A stretch of 64,000 bases of DNA, taken from assembly GCA_003427395.1 (NCBI GenBank), contig BFEA01000271.1, forward strand, positions 1,255,891 through 1,319,890. Reading direction: 5' to 3'. A program made the position numbers and the translations under genes. Position 1 is the stretch's first letter; every line of letters begins with the position of its first letter. Positions 21,360 to 32,654 of this stretch are shown one piece after another. The DNA comes from Chara braunii. Lineage: Eukaryota; Streptophyta; Charophyceae; Charales; Characeae. Below the pieces are notes generated by a model. It was not told the origin of the DNA. It worked only from the letters and a program-made list of their open reading frames with translations, and made no database searches.

Positions 21360-22475
21360 CACATGCTTCCCTAGGACTGCTGAAACCTTTGCCTATTCCG
21401 TCAGGCCCCGACGAGTCCATGTCAATCGCTTTCATGGACACGAAGGTTATAATAGAAATGGTAAAAGTCAAGTCATGGTGATAGTAGATCGATTCGGTAA
21501 ATTTGTTGTTTTCGTTCCGTTGCCTGCCCAGGCAAAGATTGAGTTAGTAATTAGAGAGTTTTTCAATCACAGGGTGGGCACCCCTTGACCATCGTTAGTG
21601 ACCACGACGGGAGATTCACCGGTGAGCACTGGCAGCAACTGATGAGCGTCTACGGGTCTAAGTTAGCTATGTCGTCAGGCAGACACCCTGAAACTAATGG
21701 ACAGACTGAGCAGATGAACAAACTGCTGCAGCAAGTGCTACGCATGTATATTAGACCCGACCAAGAAGACAGGGAGAGCATCTCCCTAAGGTAGCAAGTG
21801 CGTACAACAATTCGGTACACCTAACTACCTCACAGACGCCTAACGAATTTAATAGAGAGATGGCATCCTAGGCAGCCTATAGATTGTCTAAACCCAGAAC
21901 AAATTCAAAGACTGTCGCCCGATATAAGGGAGTTTGCGATACATTCGAAAAGGGCTTGAAATGCGTGACTATGAACATTAGAAAAACCCAGCATTAGATG
22001 ATAGAACAAGCTAACAAGCACCACAGATCGTCGCAATTTGCTGTAGGTGAGTTAGTCTGGGTAAAGTCCAAGGAGTTCCTCCCCAAGGAAGGCATATCAC
22101 AAAAGTTGTTGCCAGCTTATAGAGGACCTTGGCAAGTTCAAGACGTTATTGGGAACACACATGGTCCCTCCTACACTATAGAGATCCAACCCCATGCCTC
22201 CAAGTTACTTCCCTGTACGACCACTGATAATTTTCCATCACGAAGGCCGATGATCCCGCCTGATATGGATGGTAGATATTGACCGAATCGTAGCTGAAGA
22301 TGTCTACCTATCATGACTAAGGGGACGACCCCAGCAACAATACAAAGTTAGATTTGCATACCAGGAGCCCGAAGAAGATTGCTGGTTCACAAGGAATGAA
22401 GTTGTAGAGACTGCGCCCGACATTGTTTCCTACTATGAAAGAGCACGGAAAGGGATTAATGTTGCAGATAGGTAA
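21360..22475 (+). pseudogene. Family B integrase and chromodomain
   Basis: It starts inside the integrase (SLGLLKPLPIPSGPDESMSI). The first catalytic Asp region reads IAFMDT, so the expected Asp of MDFMDT is Ala-flanked and changed. Then follow IVSDHDGRFTGEHWQQLM, RHPETNGQTEQMNKLLQQ, the C-terminal WVKSKEFLPKEGISQKLLPA, and the chromodomain QQQYKVRFAYQEPEEDCWFT with a TAA at 22473-22475. Frame breaks lie near 21585, 21795 and 22282. Confidence 0.88.
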
Positions 22476-23155
22476 AGATTGCATTTTTCTCAGAGGACCT
22501 CGAAATTAGGTCGGCGAGGCGGGAGTGGAAAGGATTTCCCGCTGCAGACCCCCGGAAGCCGGCTTCAAACCCCCCAAAATCCAAAAGGTTATGAAACCCC
22601 AAGTCCCAGCGTCGTGAGGGGTAGTTCTGATAGGCCTATAAATGTCATAGTTTCGAAATGTCGTAGGTCCGAGTCGGGAAACATCCGGAGAGTCAAGTTG
22701 GGGTTGAGGATCTAGTACCCAGCAAAAAGTCTAGAGGTCTGAGTCGCGTACAGCTGTCCGATACCCCACTAAAAAATCCGGAAAGTCAAAGTCCAGCCTC
22801 GGAGTCCACAAAAATTGCAGCAAGTCCCAGGAAAGCCCGGAAGATTTCAGACCGACGAAAAGATTGCAGTAGACAGGCCGAGGCTTAACTAGTACCGGTC
22901 CAGTCCGAGGCAAGCCAAACCAAGTCCATTTCCTATATTTAGCTGCTGCAGTGCAGCAGCGGGACACAGTTGTCCATTCGTGAAGTTGCGGAAGCGCTGC
23001 TGCTGCTTGTGTGACCAAGCGACTTGGGCAAGCTCGCGCTCGAAGAAGAAGGGAGCGCCGAAGGCAACCATAGCTAGGGTAGTGATGGGGAAGCAGGGCG
23101 GCCATAGCCGCCAATGTTGGAGTCGATCTGAGTGGGTGTATCCAGGGCACGGACC

Positions 23156-23157
<2 letters not shown>

Positions 23158-23246
<89 letters not shown>

Positions 23247-23368
23247 NTTCTCTTTGCCCTTACCCACATTGGAACTGTTCTCAACCAAGTGTTGAGTTCC
23301 TCGTCCTTCTTCTCACCGGAGAAGGCAAGGGGCGGTTTCATTTACACATCTAGATGTGTATAAGAGAC

Positions 23369-23425
<57 letters not shown>
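23158..23425. repeat. (AG)n microsatellite, broken by an artefactual insert
   Basis: Pure AG repeats at 23158-23246 and 23371-23425 flank one N and a foreign segment. The 5' LTR has only a short GA stretch at the matching place (about 9434-9446), so the repeat expanded in this LTR. Confidence 0.9.
23248..23370. other. Assembly artefact: misplaced gag fragment plus Nextera junction adapter
   Basis: 23248-23342 copies 29328-29422 (family C gag). It is followed by ACACATCT and AGATGTGTATAAGAGACAG (23352-23370), the Tn5 mosaic end as found in mate-pair junction adapters. This is not genomic sequence. Confidence 0.92.
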
Positions 23426-23427
<2 letters not shown>

Positions 23428-23620
23428 GCATACCTGAATCGAGGCTGAGTCTATGTGAGCAGCAGAGTCCGCCAGAGACCTGAACACTTTTTTTTTTATA
23501 ATAAAGACATTCTGCTTATCAATCTCTTGTGAGATTCTTGTGTCTCGGCTATCGGCTCCAAGTGTGAATACTCATCTGGATATTTGTTGCATGTGTGCGA
23601 GGTTGAGGGCAACTGACTTG

Positions 23621-24669
23621 GGCAAGGAACATGAATGTGGACGAAGCAAAGACATCCCAATTGCAAATCACCTTGAAGTCCAGGTAGTCAAAGCAAGAGC
23701 AGATATCACATTGGAACCGAGCAGTCATCCATTTGAGAACGATACAGCAAAAGTCGTGAGTCAATGTCCAAGCCCAATCAGGCAACACCAATAACATAAC
23801 CCGAAGTAGCCTTCTCTCTTAAATGGCGCAAGGCGCCCTATCTACTCTACAAGCTATCCTACAACTACAGTCATGGAAGCAACCAGACTACCTGACGACC
23901 AGCTAGTGATGACGTCAACACCAATGCGACCTCCGCTTTCACCAGGTACGTCACTCTCTCTTGTCCCTCACTCTCCCTTGTTATCCCACACAACGCCCTA
24001 CACCTCCCGAAGAACCACCTTCGCCCTCACCTCCTCCAGTGCCCTCATGCAGCCTGGCTATGGCTGCCAGCGCCCTGCGCCCAGGCTGCGCTCTATCGCT
24101 TAGCGCCAGCTTGGCTTCCTAGCGCTGCCTCTGCTCCAGCACGTGCATTAGCGCAGCAGCGTGCCGGCATTGTGCGCAAACGCCAAGATCCCTCCCCGGT
24201 CGCATGCTCTGCCTATATGCCAGGCTGCGCGAGGGCAGCCCCGTTTGAGCTTGTGCCTGCCCCCCCCCCGTATCTACGCCCAGGCCCAATGCAGATAAGG
24301 GCCCAGGCTGTACAGTTGTGCCTCTTTCATCAAGGCCTTCGTCCAGATTCAGATAGTGGGCCGGTTTCCCATTGGCATTTTCGGCCTCTATGTCCAACAT
24401 GCAATGTCGGCCTCACGTTTATGCGCCCAGGGCCTAACCAATTCCGGGGCCTTGGTCCTTCTGCATTTGCAGGGATCTGGTACTCGGTGCACTCCAACCA
24501 ACTGGCGTGCGGCAACTGTCTGGACCCCACTTCGTGAAATGTTGAATAAACAGGCCTCTCATTGATTTGCTGGCCCGCCTTCACTTAGGGCGGGCACTAG
24601 GCTTGTTGGGGGCCTTAGCCCAGAACATGTACATCACGGCAAGGCCCCTTTGAGGGCTCAATCCTCACA
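23621..24669 (-). repeat. Family C 3' LTR
   Basis: On the minus strand it starts TGTGAGGATTGAGCCC after the purine tract TAAGGGGGATGGAA (24670-24683) and ends TTCCTTGC. It is nearly identical to 31605-32634 apart from small indels. Confidence 0.92.
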
Positions 24670-24706
24670 TTCCATCCCCCTTAGCTTCGAAAGTCCGTTG
24701 AGATGC

Positions 24707-26050
24707 TTACTTCGCAGATGCCTTCCCCTTTAGCTGTCTTTCATATTCAACGACCACTTGAGGAGCTGTTTCAACCAGTTCCTCTGTGGTGAACCACCGA
24801 TCTTCTTTCGGATCTGTGTGATGCCTGAATCTGACTCTGTATTCTCTTTTGGGCTTAGGAGGTCTTCCGCGGCCCAGAGGTTTGATGCCTGAATCTGACT
24901 CTGTATTCTCTTTTGGGTTTAGGAGGTCTTCCTTCGCCCAGAGGTCTTGGAACAGGCATGTCTCTGTGTTTCAGAATGTCGTCGATGTCCACATGGCCAT
25001 CCATGGTTGGGGGCAGCATTGATCTCCGTGAAGGAAATTGATTTGTCTCAGCGAAAGGTGCAAGCTTTGAGGCGTGAAAAACAGGGTAAGTGCGCAAGTG
25101 ACCAGGGATACGGATAACATAGGAAGGACCATCCAAATCATCCCCAACTATGTCCAGGACTTCCCAGGGACCAAATTACTGAGGCATTAGTTTTCGAGAG
25201 ATACCGAATTCCTGTCCTAGTTCACTAACCTTGACCCAGACACGTTCCCCTACTTGAAATGTGGACTGTCGTCGATGTTCGTTCTCCGAAGCAGTCATTG
25301 TTTTTTGAGAATTGCTGATGTGCTCGACAACTTGCTCTAGCAACTTCTCATACTGCACACCATACTCAAGTGTGCCTGGAGTTGCATAGGGTCGGTTTTC
25401 AGCCAGGAGGAAGTCCAGCGCTGATCTAGGCTTCCATCCCAAGTGCAGCTGGTTAGGACTGACGCCGGTACTGCTGTGTATAGTGTTGTTGTACATGTTG
25501 GCTATGAGAGGCAATTTCTCATCCCAGTCATCCTTGCTGGGCTTGATGTAATGCCTCAACAGGTGTTGTACAACGCTGTTCATCTGCTCGGCCTGTCCGT
25601 TGGCTTCGGGATGATTCCTAGAGGTCATATGAAGTTGACTGCCCAATTGCTCAGTTTTCTTCCACAACTCACTTGTAAAGCGAACATCTCGGTCACTAAC
25701 GATTGTCTTTGGCAGTCCAAAATCACGCACCCAGTTGTGCATAAACAACTGGATGACGTGTTCAGTCCTGGCCGTCTCTGGCATGGCAATTAGTCTAGCG
25801 TACTTCGTGAATCGGTCTATGATGACAAAGATGTGCCTCTTGCCACTCCTACTGGTCACCAGGGTGTCCATGAAATCCATGGAAACACTCTGTCCCGGAC
25901 CAGCGGGGATAGGTAAGGGTTTCAACAACCCAAGCGGTGCTCGAGTTCGCGGCTTGCCCCGCTGACAGACCTGACACGTCTCCACATATTTCTTTGCATC
26001 ATCTAGCATAGGCTCACCAGAATCGCTCTATCAGATTAGCGCTTGTCTTC
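24707..26050 (-). pseudogene. Family C integrase and chromodomain
   Basis: In minus-strand order: zinc region (FHDATGHFGYKKT; CQVCQRGKPRT), core (MDFMDTLVTSRSGKRHIFVI, SDRDVRFTSELW, NHPEANGQAEQMNSVVQHLL), C-terminal VGERVWVKVSELGQEFGI, and a chromodomain (REYRVRFRHQTS, RWFTTEELVETAP) ending at TAA (24707-24709). All three catalytic acids are present. A 64-bp tandem duplication (24820-24947) shifts the frame inside the chromodomain, and a stop lies near 25180. Confidence 0.92.
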
Positions 26051-27407
26051 TTGTAGCCAAAGTGTCCTGTTGCGTCATGAAATTCTCCTAAAAATAAACT
26101 ACGCAAACGTTCACTAGATGGACTAACTAATCTTTTAAACCCGGCCTTATGAAGAAAGAGTAGCCCGTCCACCATCACAAACTCATCTTCTGTGGCCTTG
26201 TCTTTCGCCTGCAGTTTGCGTATGATGTCCATCGTGACAGGTCTTTGTGATAGGCTCCCACCAGCGATTGAGTTACATCCTCAGATACGCCAAATTCGGA
26301 AACTAGCGCCCCTAGGTAGTCTGCCCTACGTGACAACGCATCTGCAACCTTGTTGTACTCTCGTTTCAGATACTCTAGCTTGAAGTCATACTGATCTATG
26401 ACCTCAATCCAGCGCTTGAGTGCATCAGAAAGAGCAGGTTGAGTCTTGATCCATTTAAGGGTCTGATGGTCAATTCTCAAATAGAAAAACCGTCCCAACA
26501 GAAAGTGCCTCCAATGGACAAGTGCCTTGTAAAGGGCATAGAGTTGTCTTTCGTAAGTGGACTTTGCCAGTTTCTTTGATGGCATTTTCTTGCTCATGTA
26601 CTCTATCGGTCTCAACTTCTTCCCATCCTACTGAGCCAGTACTGCGCCAATGCCGTATTGGCTTGCTTCAGTGGTCACAATGACAAGCTTCTGAGGATCG
26701 GGCACCATGAGAACCCATGATTCATGAGTGCATGCTTCAATCGTTTGAAAGCAGCCTCGCACTCATCACTCCAGTCCCACGGAGTATCAAGTGGAGTTAA
26801 ATCAGTCAAAGGAGAGGCGACCGTGGAGTAGTTTTTCACAAAATTCCTATAGTAGCCGCACATCCCTAAGAAAGATCTGCCCTCAGTAACAGTCTGAGGT
26901 CGGGACCAGTTCCTAATACTAGCCACCTTCGCATCTTCCGACCTTATTCCTTCCGCGGATGCCTCATGACCCAAGTACAAGATCCTAGTGCGTCCAAACT
27001 CACATTTTTCCAGGTTGGCCTTATACTTGTGCTGTCGCAGGAGAGAGAGTGCAGTTTCTAAGTGCTGTGCACGCTCCTCGACAGACTTATTAAAGATAAG
27101 AATATCGTCAAGGTACACGACGACAAACTTATCTAAGTAGTCATGGAAGATCCTATTCATAGCGTGCTGGAATGTACCCGACGCATTGCAAAGGCTAAAG
27201 GGCATCACCACAAACTCATACAGACCGTATCTGGTCTGAAATGCAGTTTTGTGCTGATCCTCGGGTTTTATGGCAATCTGATGGTAGCTGGATTTTAAGT
27301 CTATCTTGCTGTAGTACTTACATCCCTGCACCCTATCCAATAGGTCGTCTATGCGAGGTAGAGGCTTTGTGTTCTTCACTGTGATGGCATTGAGGCCTCT
27401 GTAATCA
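26051..27407 (-). pseudogene. Family C reverse transcriptase palm to RNase H
   Basis: The minus strand encodes YSKIDLKSSYHQIAI, VVMPFSLCNASGTFQHAMNR, the catalytic VVYLDDILIFNKSVEE, thumb LEKCEFGRTRILYLGHEASA and SFLGMCGYYRNFVKNYS. RNase H follows (TTEASQYGIGAVLAQ, EYMSKKMPSKKLAKSTYERQ, RIDHQTLKW). The first RNase H Asp reads Glu. A TAG follows GAVLAQ near 26630, and frames change near 26680 and 26230. Confidence 0.92.
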
Positions 27408-28435
27408 ATTCACATCCTCAACGATCCCCCCTTCTTCGGTACAAACATCACTGGAGATCCGAAGGGGGAAGTACTCGGCGGTATCCAACCCTTTTCTGTC
27501 AGCTCATTCAGTTGTCGCCGGAGTTCGTCCAATTCGGCCGGAGCCATCCTATAGATCCTTCCCTTTGGGGTTTTACTCGTTGGAATTATTTCTATGGCAT
27601 GGACAATCTCCCTATCTACGACTCCTGTGGGCTCCTTGAACAGATCAGGGAACTTAGCAACGATGTGTTCTATCTCTCGGGGTGTTTTAACGGCCTCCCC
27701 TTTCCCAGAGACATGCACTAGGTACATACCCTCCTCTTGGTTTTGTTTATAGTAATTGTAGAACGCTGATGCGAACAAGCAGCCATAGGATTCGAGTAAC
27801 CTACTAGCCTTATACTTGGCCAGTCTCACGGTCCTTCCATCAGGCAACTTATGCTTGAGCACCTTCTTGTCCCAGTCAAACTGGGGCTTGGCAACCTCAA
27901 GGTAGAACATTCCTAACAACATATGGAATGGTAAGTCGTCGCTAACCAGGAACAAAATCTTATGATTACGTTCCCCTCCTCCATAGGAGAAGGTACAGAC
28001 TACATCCTTGACATAGTATGTGACAACCATGTGCTCCTTATTGGCCAAAGTAGATGCTACCGATCTACTAAGGTGCTGTACCCGGTCCTCTAGGTGCAGC
28101 CTTTCCATACAATCACGACTTATGTAATTCCACGTGGAGCCGATGTCTACGAAGGCTCCACATTTGCGGTCTCCTACAACAACTTCCACGACGAAGTGTT
28201 CCCCTCTAGGACCTCTGCTTAATGCCACCCAAGATTCGCGAGTGTCCTTGCTTGACCACTCACTTTCTAAATCTTCTAAGGCCTCAGACACATCCAACGT
28301 ACAAAGCATAGTTTGGTTTAGATGAGTCTGTGGGGTGACTAAAGAGTCATTAGCTATGGCCATCTCATGAAGTGGGGAGGGTATCTGGCTCACTTCATCA
28401 CGAGTAGAAACAACTAAAACTTCCACCGACCTCAA
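27408..28435 (-). pseudogene. Family C protease and RT N-terminus
   Basis: A 341-codon open frame. The protease region reads GDRKCGAFVDIGSTWNYISR (the active-site triad is Asp-Ile-Gly, expected Asp-Ser/Thr-Gly), then LPFHMLLGMFYLEVAKPQFD. The RT N-terminus follows: VVDREIVHAIEIIPTSKTPK, KGWIPPSTSPFGSPVMFVPK. The frame ends at TGA where A1 has TGC (CIDYRGLN). Confidence 0.9.
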
Positions 28436-30312
28436 GTGTTTCCCGAACTGGAACTGGTCCCAACTTGGGAAAAAGGCACCCCTCCCTTAGGGGGTATCGT
28501 TTGCGTGACCTTTGCGTTCTTGCACTTGTACTGGGTGTGTCCATATTCACCACAGTTAATGCAAGCACCACGCGCTCGGCGGTCCCGCCACACTTCCTGA
28601 TCAAGACCTGCCTTGACCCAATCTGCTACTTTGGACTGATTGGAGGCGGTCTGCCCTTGACTCTTTTGATGGCCCTCACCTCGGCCACTTGCCTTAGTCT
28701 TTACCATTGCGGCGAGGGTGCTACCCTCAGCGACTTTCTCGCCGTCGTACTATGGACTGTCCTTCAGGTCGGTAAGTTCGTCGATTTCAGTTATCTAGAG
28801 TCCCATCGGACTCAATTATCATCAATCTACTACCCTTCTTTTTCCACTCCTGTGGACTGTTCTTCTTCCTCCCGTCTACTGGAGTAGGTTGAGCACTTCC
28901 TAGAGTAGCCTCCAAATCTAAGGCCTTTTTAGAGAAGTCTCAAAGGAATGATACTCGAGGCGAGCCTCGCTGGCCAGTAAGGTCCTGAGATTCTCGGGCA
29001 GACATCTCAGAAACATGGTCAATAAGACCTGGTCATCATAGCGTATATCAGGTACGACGATGAGGTTCTCTACAATAGACGTTAGCTCTCTGACAGACTT
29101 CTACCTATGCTGGTCCAGTCTCAATATCACGTCAGTGACAATTTGTGCCTGCTGTGGATTATGCCAGCGAGTTTCTACCATGTCTAAGAACTCTTCTAAA
29201 GTAAGGGTCTTACCACAGCCTGCCATGCGTCGTTCGAACCCGGCCTTCGCTACTATCCCATCAAACCATTTGGCTGCCTTACCCTCAAGGTAAGATGCAG
29301 CAGTAATCACCTTCTCCTCCGGCAACGTTCTCTTTGCCCTTACCCACATTGGAACTGTTCTCAACCAAGTGTTGAGTTCCTCGTCCTTCTTCTCACCGGA
29401 GAAGGCAAGGGGCGGTTTCATTGGGGTCTTTGGGTACCATTGACCTTGCTGCTGTCCCTGCGGTGGAACAGTTTGTTGTGGTGATTGTGTAGCTATCACC
29501 GCTGGACCAGAAGAAGAAGAAGCAACAGTCTGTGCAGCTGCTGCAGATGTACCACTTGGCTGTGTGCCAGCTTGTACCGGAAAGGGGCCTGACATCGCCT
29601 TTAATGGCAACGGCGACTGTGCTGCTAGCCGTAATCCTGGCCTTTGCAAAAGGTCCAAGATTTGGTCCAAGGAGTTCTGCATGAAATCCAGCCTACTGTC
29701 CACATGCGCATGCAGCGACAGTACGCTGGCCTTCAACACTTTCATTTGGTCAGACATGGCTGACTCGTCCAAACCCTCTAATGCAGCTTTGTCTGCCTCT
29801 AAGGTATCAAGCCGAGCTGTTCTATTTTTGATCTCTTTTTCTCTATTGGTAGCTTGCTTCAGTTCCCTCTCTAACCGAGCGCGGATCCTTTCGACTTGTT
29901 GGAGCTCTAATAGCTCTCTGCTGCGTGGGGGCAACGGACTGAACTGCGAGCCCGCCATTTGACTTGTGGACTGACTAGAACCTACCGATCAGGAAGTACC
30001 CGTGGGCCCAGGGGGCATCCCCAACTGGGTCCCAGACGAGGATACAGCAGAGGAAGCTGCAGCAGTAGCCATTGCTGCTGCGCTGGCTGCTGCTGCCCAA
30101 TCCCTAGCCACAGCGTTTGCTGCTGCCAACGCCTGACTTGCAGCTAGTGCTGTTTCCCTCGCTGCTGCGTAAGCACGGGCTCTAACTTCGGCACAAAGCC
30201 GTGTTTCGTCCCCCGGCCGTAGGGCCTGAAACATGTGCGGGACCCTAAGTGATCTCGAACGTGTCAGCCTCGCATCGTCAACTCTACCCTCATCGGTGTC
30301 TGACCCACTCAT
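28436..30312 (-). pseudogene. Family C gag
   Basis: ATG at 30312 (MSGSDTDEGRVDDARL) opens an Ala-rich segment of about 100 codons that ends in stops near 29990. The next frame (29958-29101) has a coiled coil (LERELKQATNREKEIKNRTA), a Gln/Ser/Pro-rich linker and the capsid region (PPLAFSGEKKDEELNTWLR, VITAASYLEGKAAKWFDG), ending in TAG at 29101. Beyond it, readable sequence continues (VRELTSIVENLIVVPDIRYD). A CCHC knuckle CINCGEYGHTQYKC lies at 28522-28563. A single stop and a few shifts are the main damage. Confidence 0.88.
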
Positions 30313-31589
30313 CAGCTAGGCAAACACTATCTGCACTACAACTCCCTGTTGGAGTCCTACCACAGCATGTGTCTGACCGGCACCTAATTTTCTAAAAATA
30401 AATGTGTCCGGCAGGTCCCCTGCTCAACCGATCAAGTGGCAGCCTACAACATTCACAAAGACTGTAAACATAATTTAGTTATATCAAGATTAGTTCACTT
30501 ACAGAAGCTTTGCATAGAACTGGCTATGGTAGTATACGAGTCATAAACTAAGCTGTCTGTGAGGTGTTTAGCAGTCTGTCAACCAACTAATCAACAATAA
30601 AACTAAATTATGTTGCAGATGTATGAACAGTGGATATGGTTGTGTTTACAGTTGAGCACCAATTGGAACCTACCCTCCCCTCAATCCAACATACCAATGA
30701 GCATCATTGAGCAGCAGTGTCATAGGTGTGCAATGTCGGTCCACCCCTGTGGCCCAGGTGCATGCTTATGACCCGGCTTGCCCTTTCTTTATCCTCGCGT
30801 GCAACGAGCCGTACGTCCGACTGATCTGGCTGATCAAGAGGCCTATTTAAGGACTGCCCCCAAGGTCGCTCAAGAATTATTTAACGTCACAATCAGGACG
30901 ACGATCACAGCCAGTGGACAGATCGGATCCCCATCCAGAAATGTTTATAGACGGTCTGGGAGCGTTTGCATAAGCGTGTTCAGTTTGCACACCCCTCTAT
31001 CAGCGCAGCAAAAGAGCCCCAATGGACAAGGCAGCCATCACATGCGTGTACTAGTCCCATTGGGTTGGCATGGTGACCGTGACCCACGTGCTTCGACCAG
31101 GGCCCTTCAGAGGCACCGCCCTTTCTCCTTCCAGATGCTCCACCGGGAAGATTGTCGTCTCTCAAGGTAGAGCGCTCACGACACCTCACCAAAAGAGAGG
31201 ACTCTCAAGTTGGACTTGCTTCCTCGTGGTAAGAAGAGATTGAGAGGGTAGATAAGGTAAGGGATCAACGTACCTGTAGATAGCTGCCCCCAACCACAGA
31301 TTTCTCACCAATTGAGCTGAGTGTGCATTTGATGACTGGTCGTAGCGTCGGTACCACCCACAACGCAATACCTCAGCCAAATGCCACATCAGCATGCTGT
31401 CATTACCAATCATACATTCCGCCGTTGCCACGGCATCCCAAGCCGGATAGCCTTCCCGCGCACACCTCTCTACCCAGGTCGTGCGCCTAGTTTCGGCCTG
31501 ACGTCACAAGAACCAACTGCGAAGAACCATCGTCAACACACCAAGTCTGTATAACGCCAGCGCACCAAGGTAAGCGGCGAATCGAACCA
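30313..31589 (-). other. Family C untranslated leader
   Basis: A 1.3-kb region between PBS and gag without supported protein. It shares blocks with the A2 leader (see findings) and the element CAAGAATTATTTAACGTC (plus strand 30871-30888). Confidence 0.6.
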
Positions 31590-31601
31590 GCTCCGATACC
31601 A
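31590..31601 (-). other. Family C primer binding site
   Basis: Minus-strand TGGTATCGGAGC (initiator tRNA-Met type) lies 3 nt downstream of the 5' LTR. Confidence 0.8.
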
Positions 31602-31604
31602 ATT

Positions 31605-32634
31605 TGCAAGGAACATGAATGTGGACGAAGCAAAGACATCCCAATTGCAAATCACACTGAAGTCCAGGTAGTCAAAGCAAGAGCAGATATCACATTGGAA
31701 CCAAGCAGTCATCCATTTGAGAACGATACAGCAGAAGTTGTGAGTCAATGTCCAAGCCCAATCGGGCAACACCAACAACATAACCCGAAGTAGCCTTCTC
31801 TCTGAAATGGCGCCAGGCGCCCTATCTACTCTACAGCCTATCCTACAACTACAGTCATGAAAGCAACCAGACTATTTGACGATTAGCTAGTGATGACGTC
31901 AACACCAATGTCGACCTCCTCTTCCACCAGGTACGTTACTCTCTCTTGTCCCTCACTCCCCCTTGTTATCCCACACAGCACCCTTCACCTCCCGAAGAAC
32001 CACCTTCGCCCTCACCTCCTCCAGCGCCCTCATGCAGCCTGGCCATGGCGGCCAGCGCCCTGCGCCCAGGCTGCGCTCTACCGCTTAGCGCCAGCCTGGC
32101 TTCCTAGCGCTGCCTCTGCTCCAGCACGTGCATTAGCGCAGCAGCGTGCCGGCATTGCGTGCAAACACCAAGATCCCTCCCCAGTCGCATGCTCTGCCTA
32201 TATGCCAAGCTGCGTGAGGGCAGCCCCGTTTGAGCCTGTGCCTGGGCCCCCCCGTATCTACGCCCAGGCCCAATGCAGATAAGGGCTCAGGCTGTACGGT
32301 CTTCGTCCAGATTCAGATAGTGGGGCGGTTTCCCATTGGCATTTTCGGCCTCTATGTCCAACATGCAAATGTCGGCCTCACGTTTATGCGCCCAGGGCCT
32401 AACCAATTCTGGGGCCCTGGTCCTTCTGCATTTGCAGGGATCTGGTACTCGGTGCACTCCAACCAACTGGCGTGCGGCAACTGTCTGGACCCCACTTCGT
32501 GAAATGTTGAATAAACAGGCCTCTCGTTGATTTGCTGGCCCGCCTTCACTTAGGGCGGGCACTAGGCTTGCCGGGGGCCTTAGCCCAGAACATGTACATC
32601 ACGGCAAGGCCCCTTTGAGGGCTCAATCCACACA
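31605..32634 (-). repeat. Family C 5' LTR (1030 bp)
   Basis: On the minus strand it starts TGTGTGGATTGAGCCC and ends TTCCTTGCA. It pairs with 23621-24669. Confidence 0.92.
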
Positions 32635-32654
32635 CTTGCGGTTCATTGCAGAAT
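32635..32654 (+). repeat. Last 16 bp of family B 3' LTR and its target duplication
   Basis: CTTGCGGTTCATTGCA matches the end of the B 5' LTR (CGGTTCATTGCA at 9559-9570). It is followed by GAAT, the duplicate of 8811-8814. Confidence 0.85.

Larger units (their letters stand above)
22526..23620 (+). repeat. Family B 3' LTR, left part
   Basis: It follows the purine-rich GGCGAGGCGGGAG, starts TGGAAAGGATTTCCC and runs colinear with the 5' LTR up to GACTTG. There family C interrupts it. The last 16 bp (CTTGCGGTTCATTGCA) lie at 32635-32650. It is longer than the 5' LTR because of an expanded AG repeat and an assembly artefact. Confidence 0.85.
23621..32634 (-). mobile_element. Family C Ty3/gypsy chromovirus, nearly full length, nested in family B LTR
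   Basis: A minus-strand element of about 9.0 kb with both LTRs, PBS, PPT and all domains in order. The flanking 4-mers are CTTG (23617-23620 and 32635-32638). One base at the left terminus (23621) is G instead of the expected T. Confidence 0.92.
8815..32650 (+). mobile_element. Family B Ty3/gypsy chromovirus, host of two nested insertions
   Basis: The element starts with TG at 8815 and ends with TTGCA at 32650, flanked by GAAT on both sides (8811-8814 and 32651-32654). It is split by A2 (12253-19152) in gag and by C (23621-32634) in its 3' LTR. Its own pieces in order: 5' LTR, PBS, leader, gag, zinc knuckle, protease, RT, integrase, chromodomain, 3' LTR. All coding parts are broken; RNase H and most of the integrase N-terminus are deleted. 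Confidence 0.85.

Noticed and set aside
22731-23363. Open frames running through the AG repeat and N at 23.2 kb
   Set aside because: They read dinucleotide repeat (Ser-Leu or Arg-Glu) and then a misplaced gag fragment with adapter sequence.
30778-31170. Plus-strand 130-codon ORF in the family C leader
   Set aside because: Antisense to a conserved noncoding leader; the matching A2 region has an indel that changes frame, so only the nucleotides are conserved.
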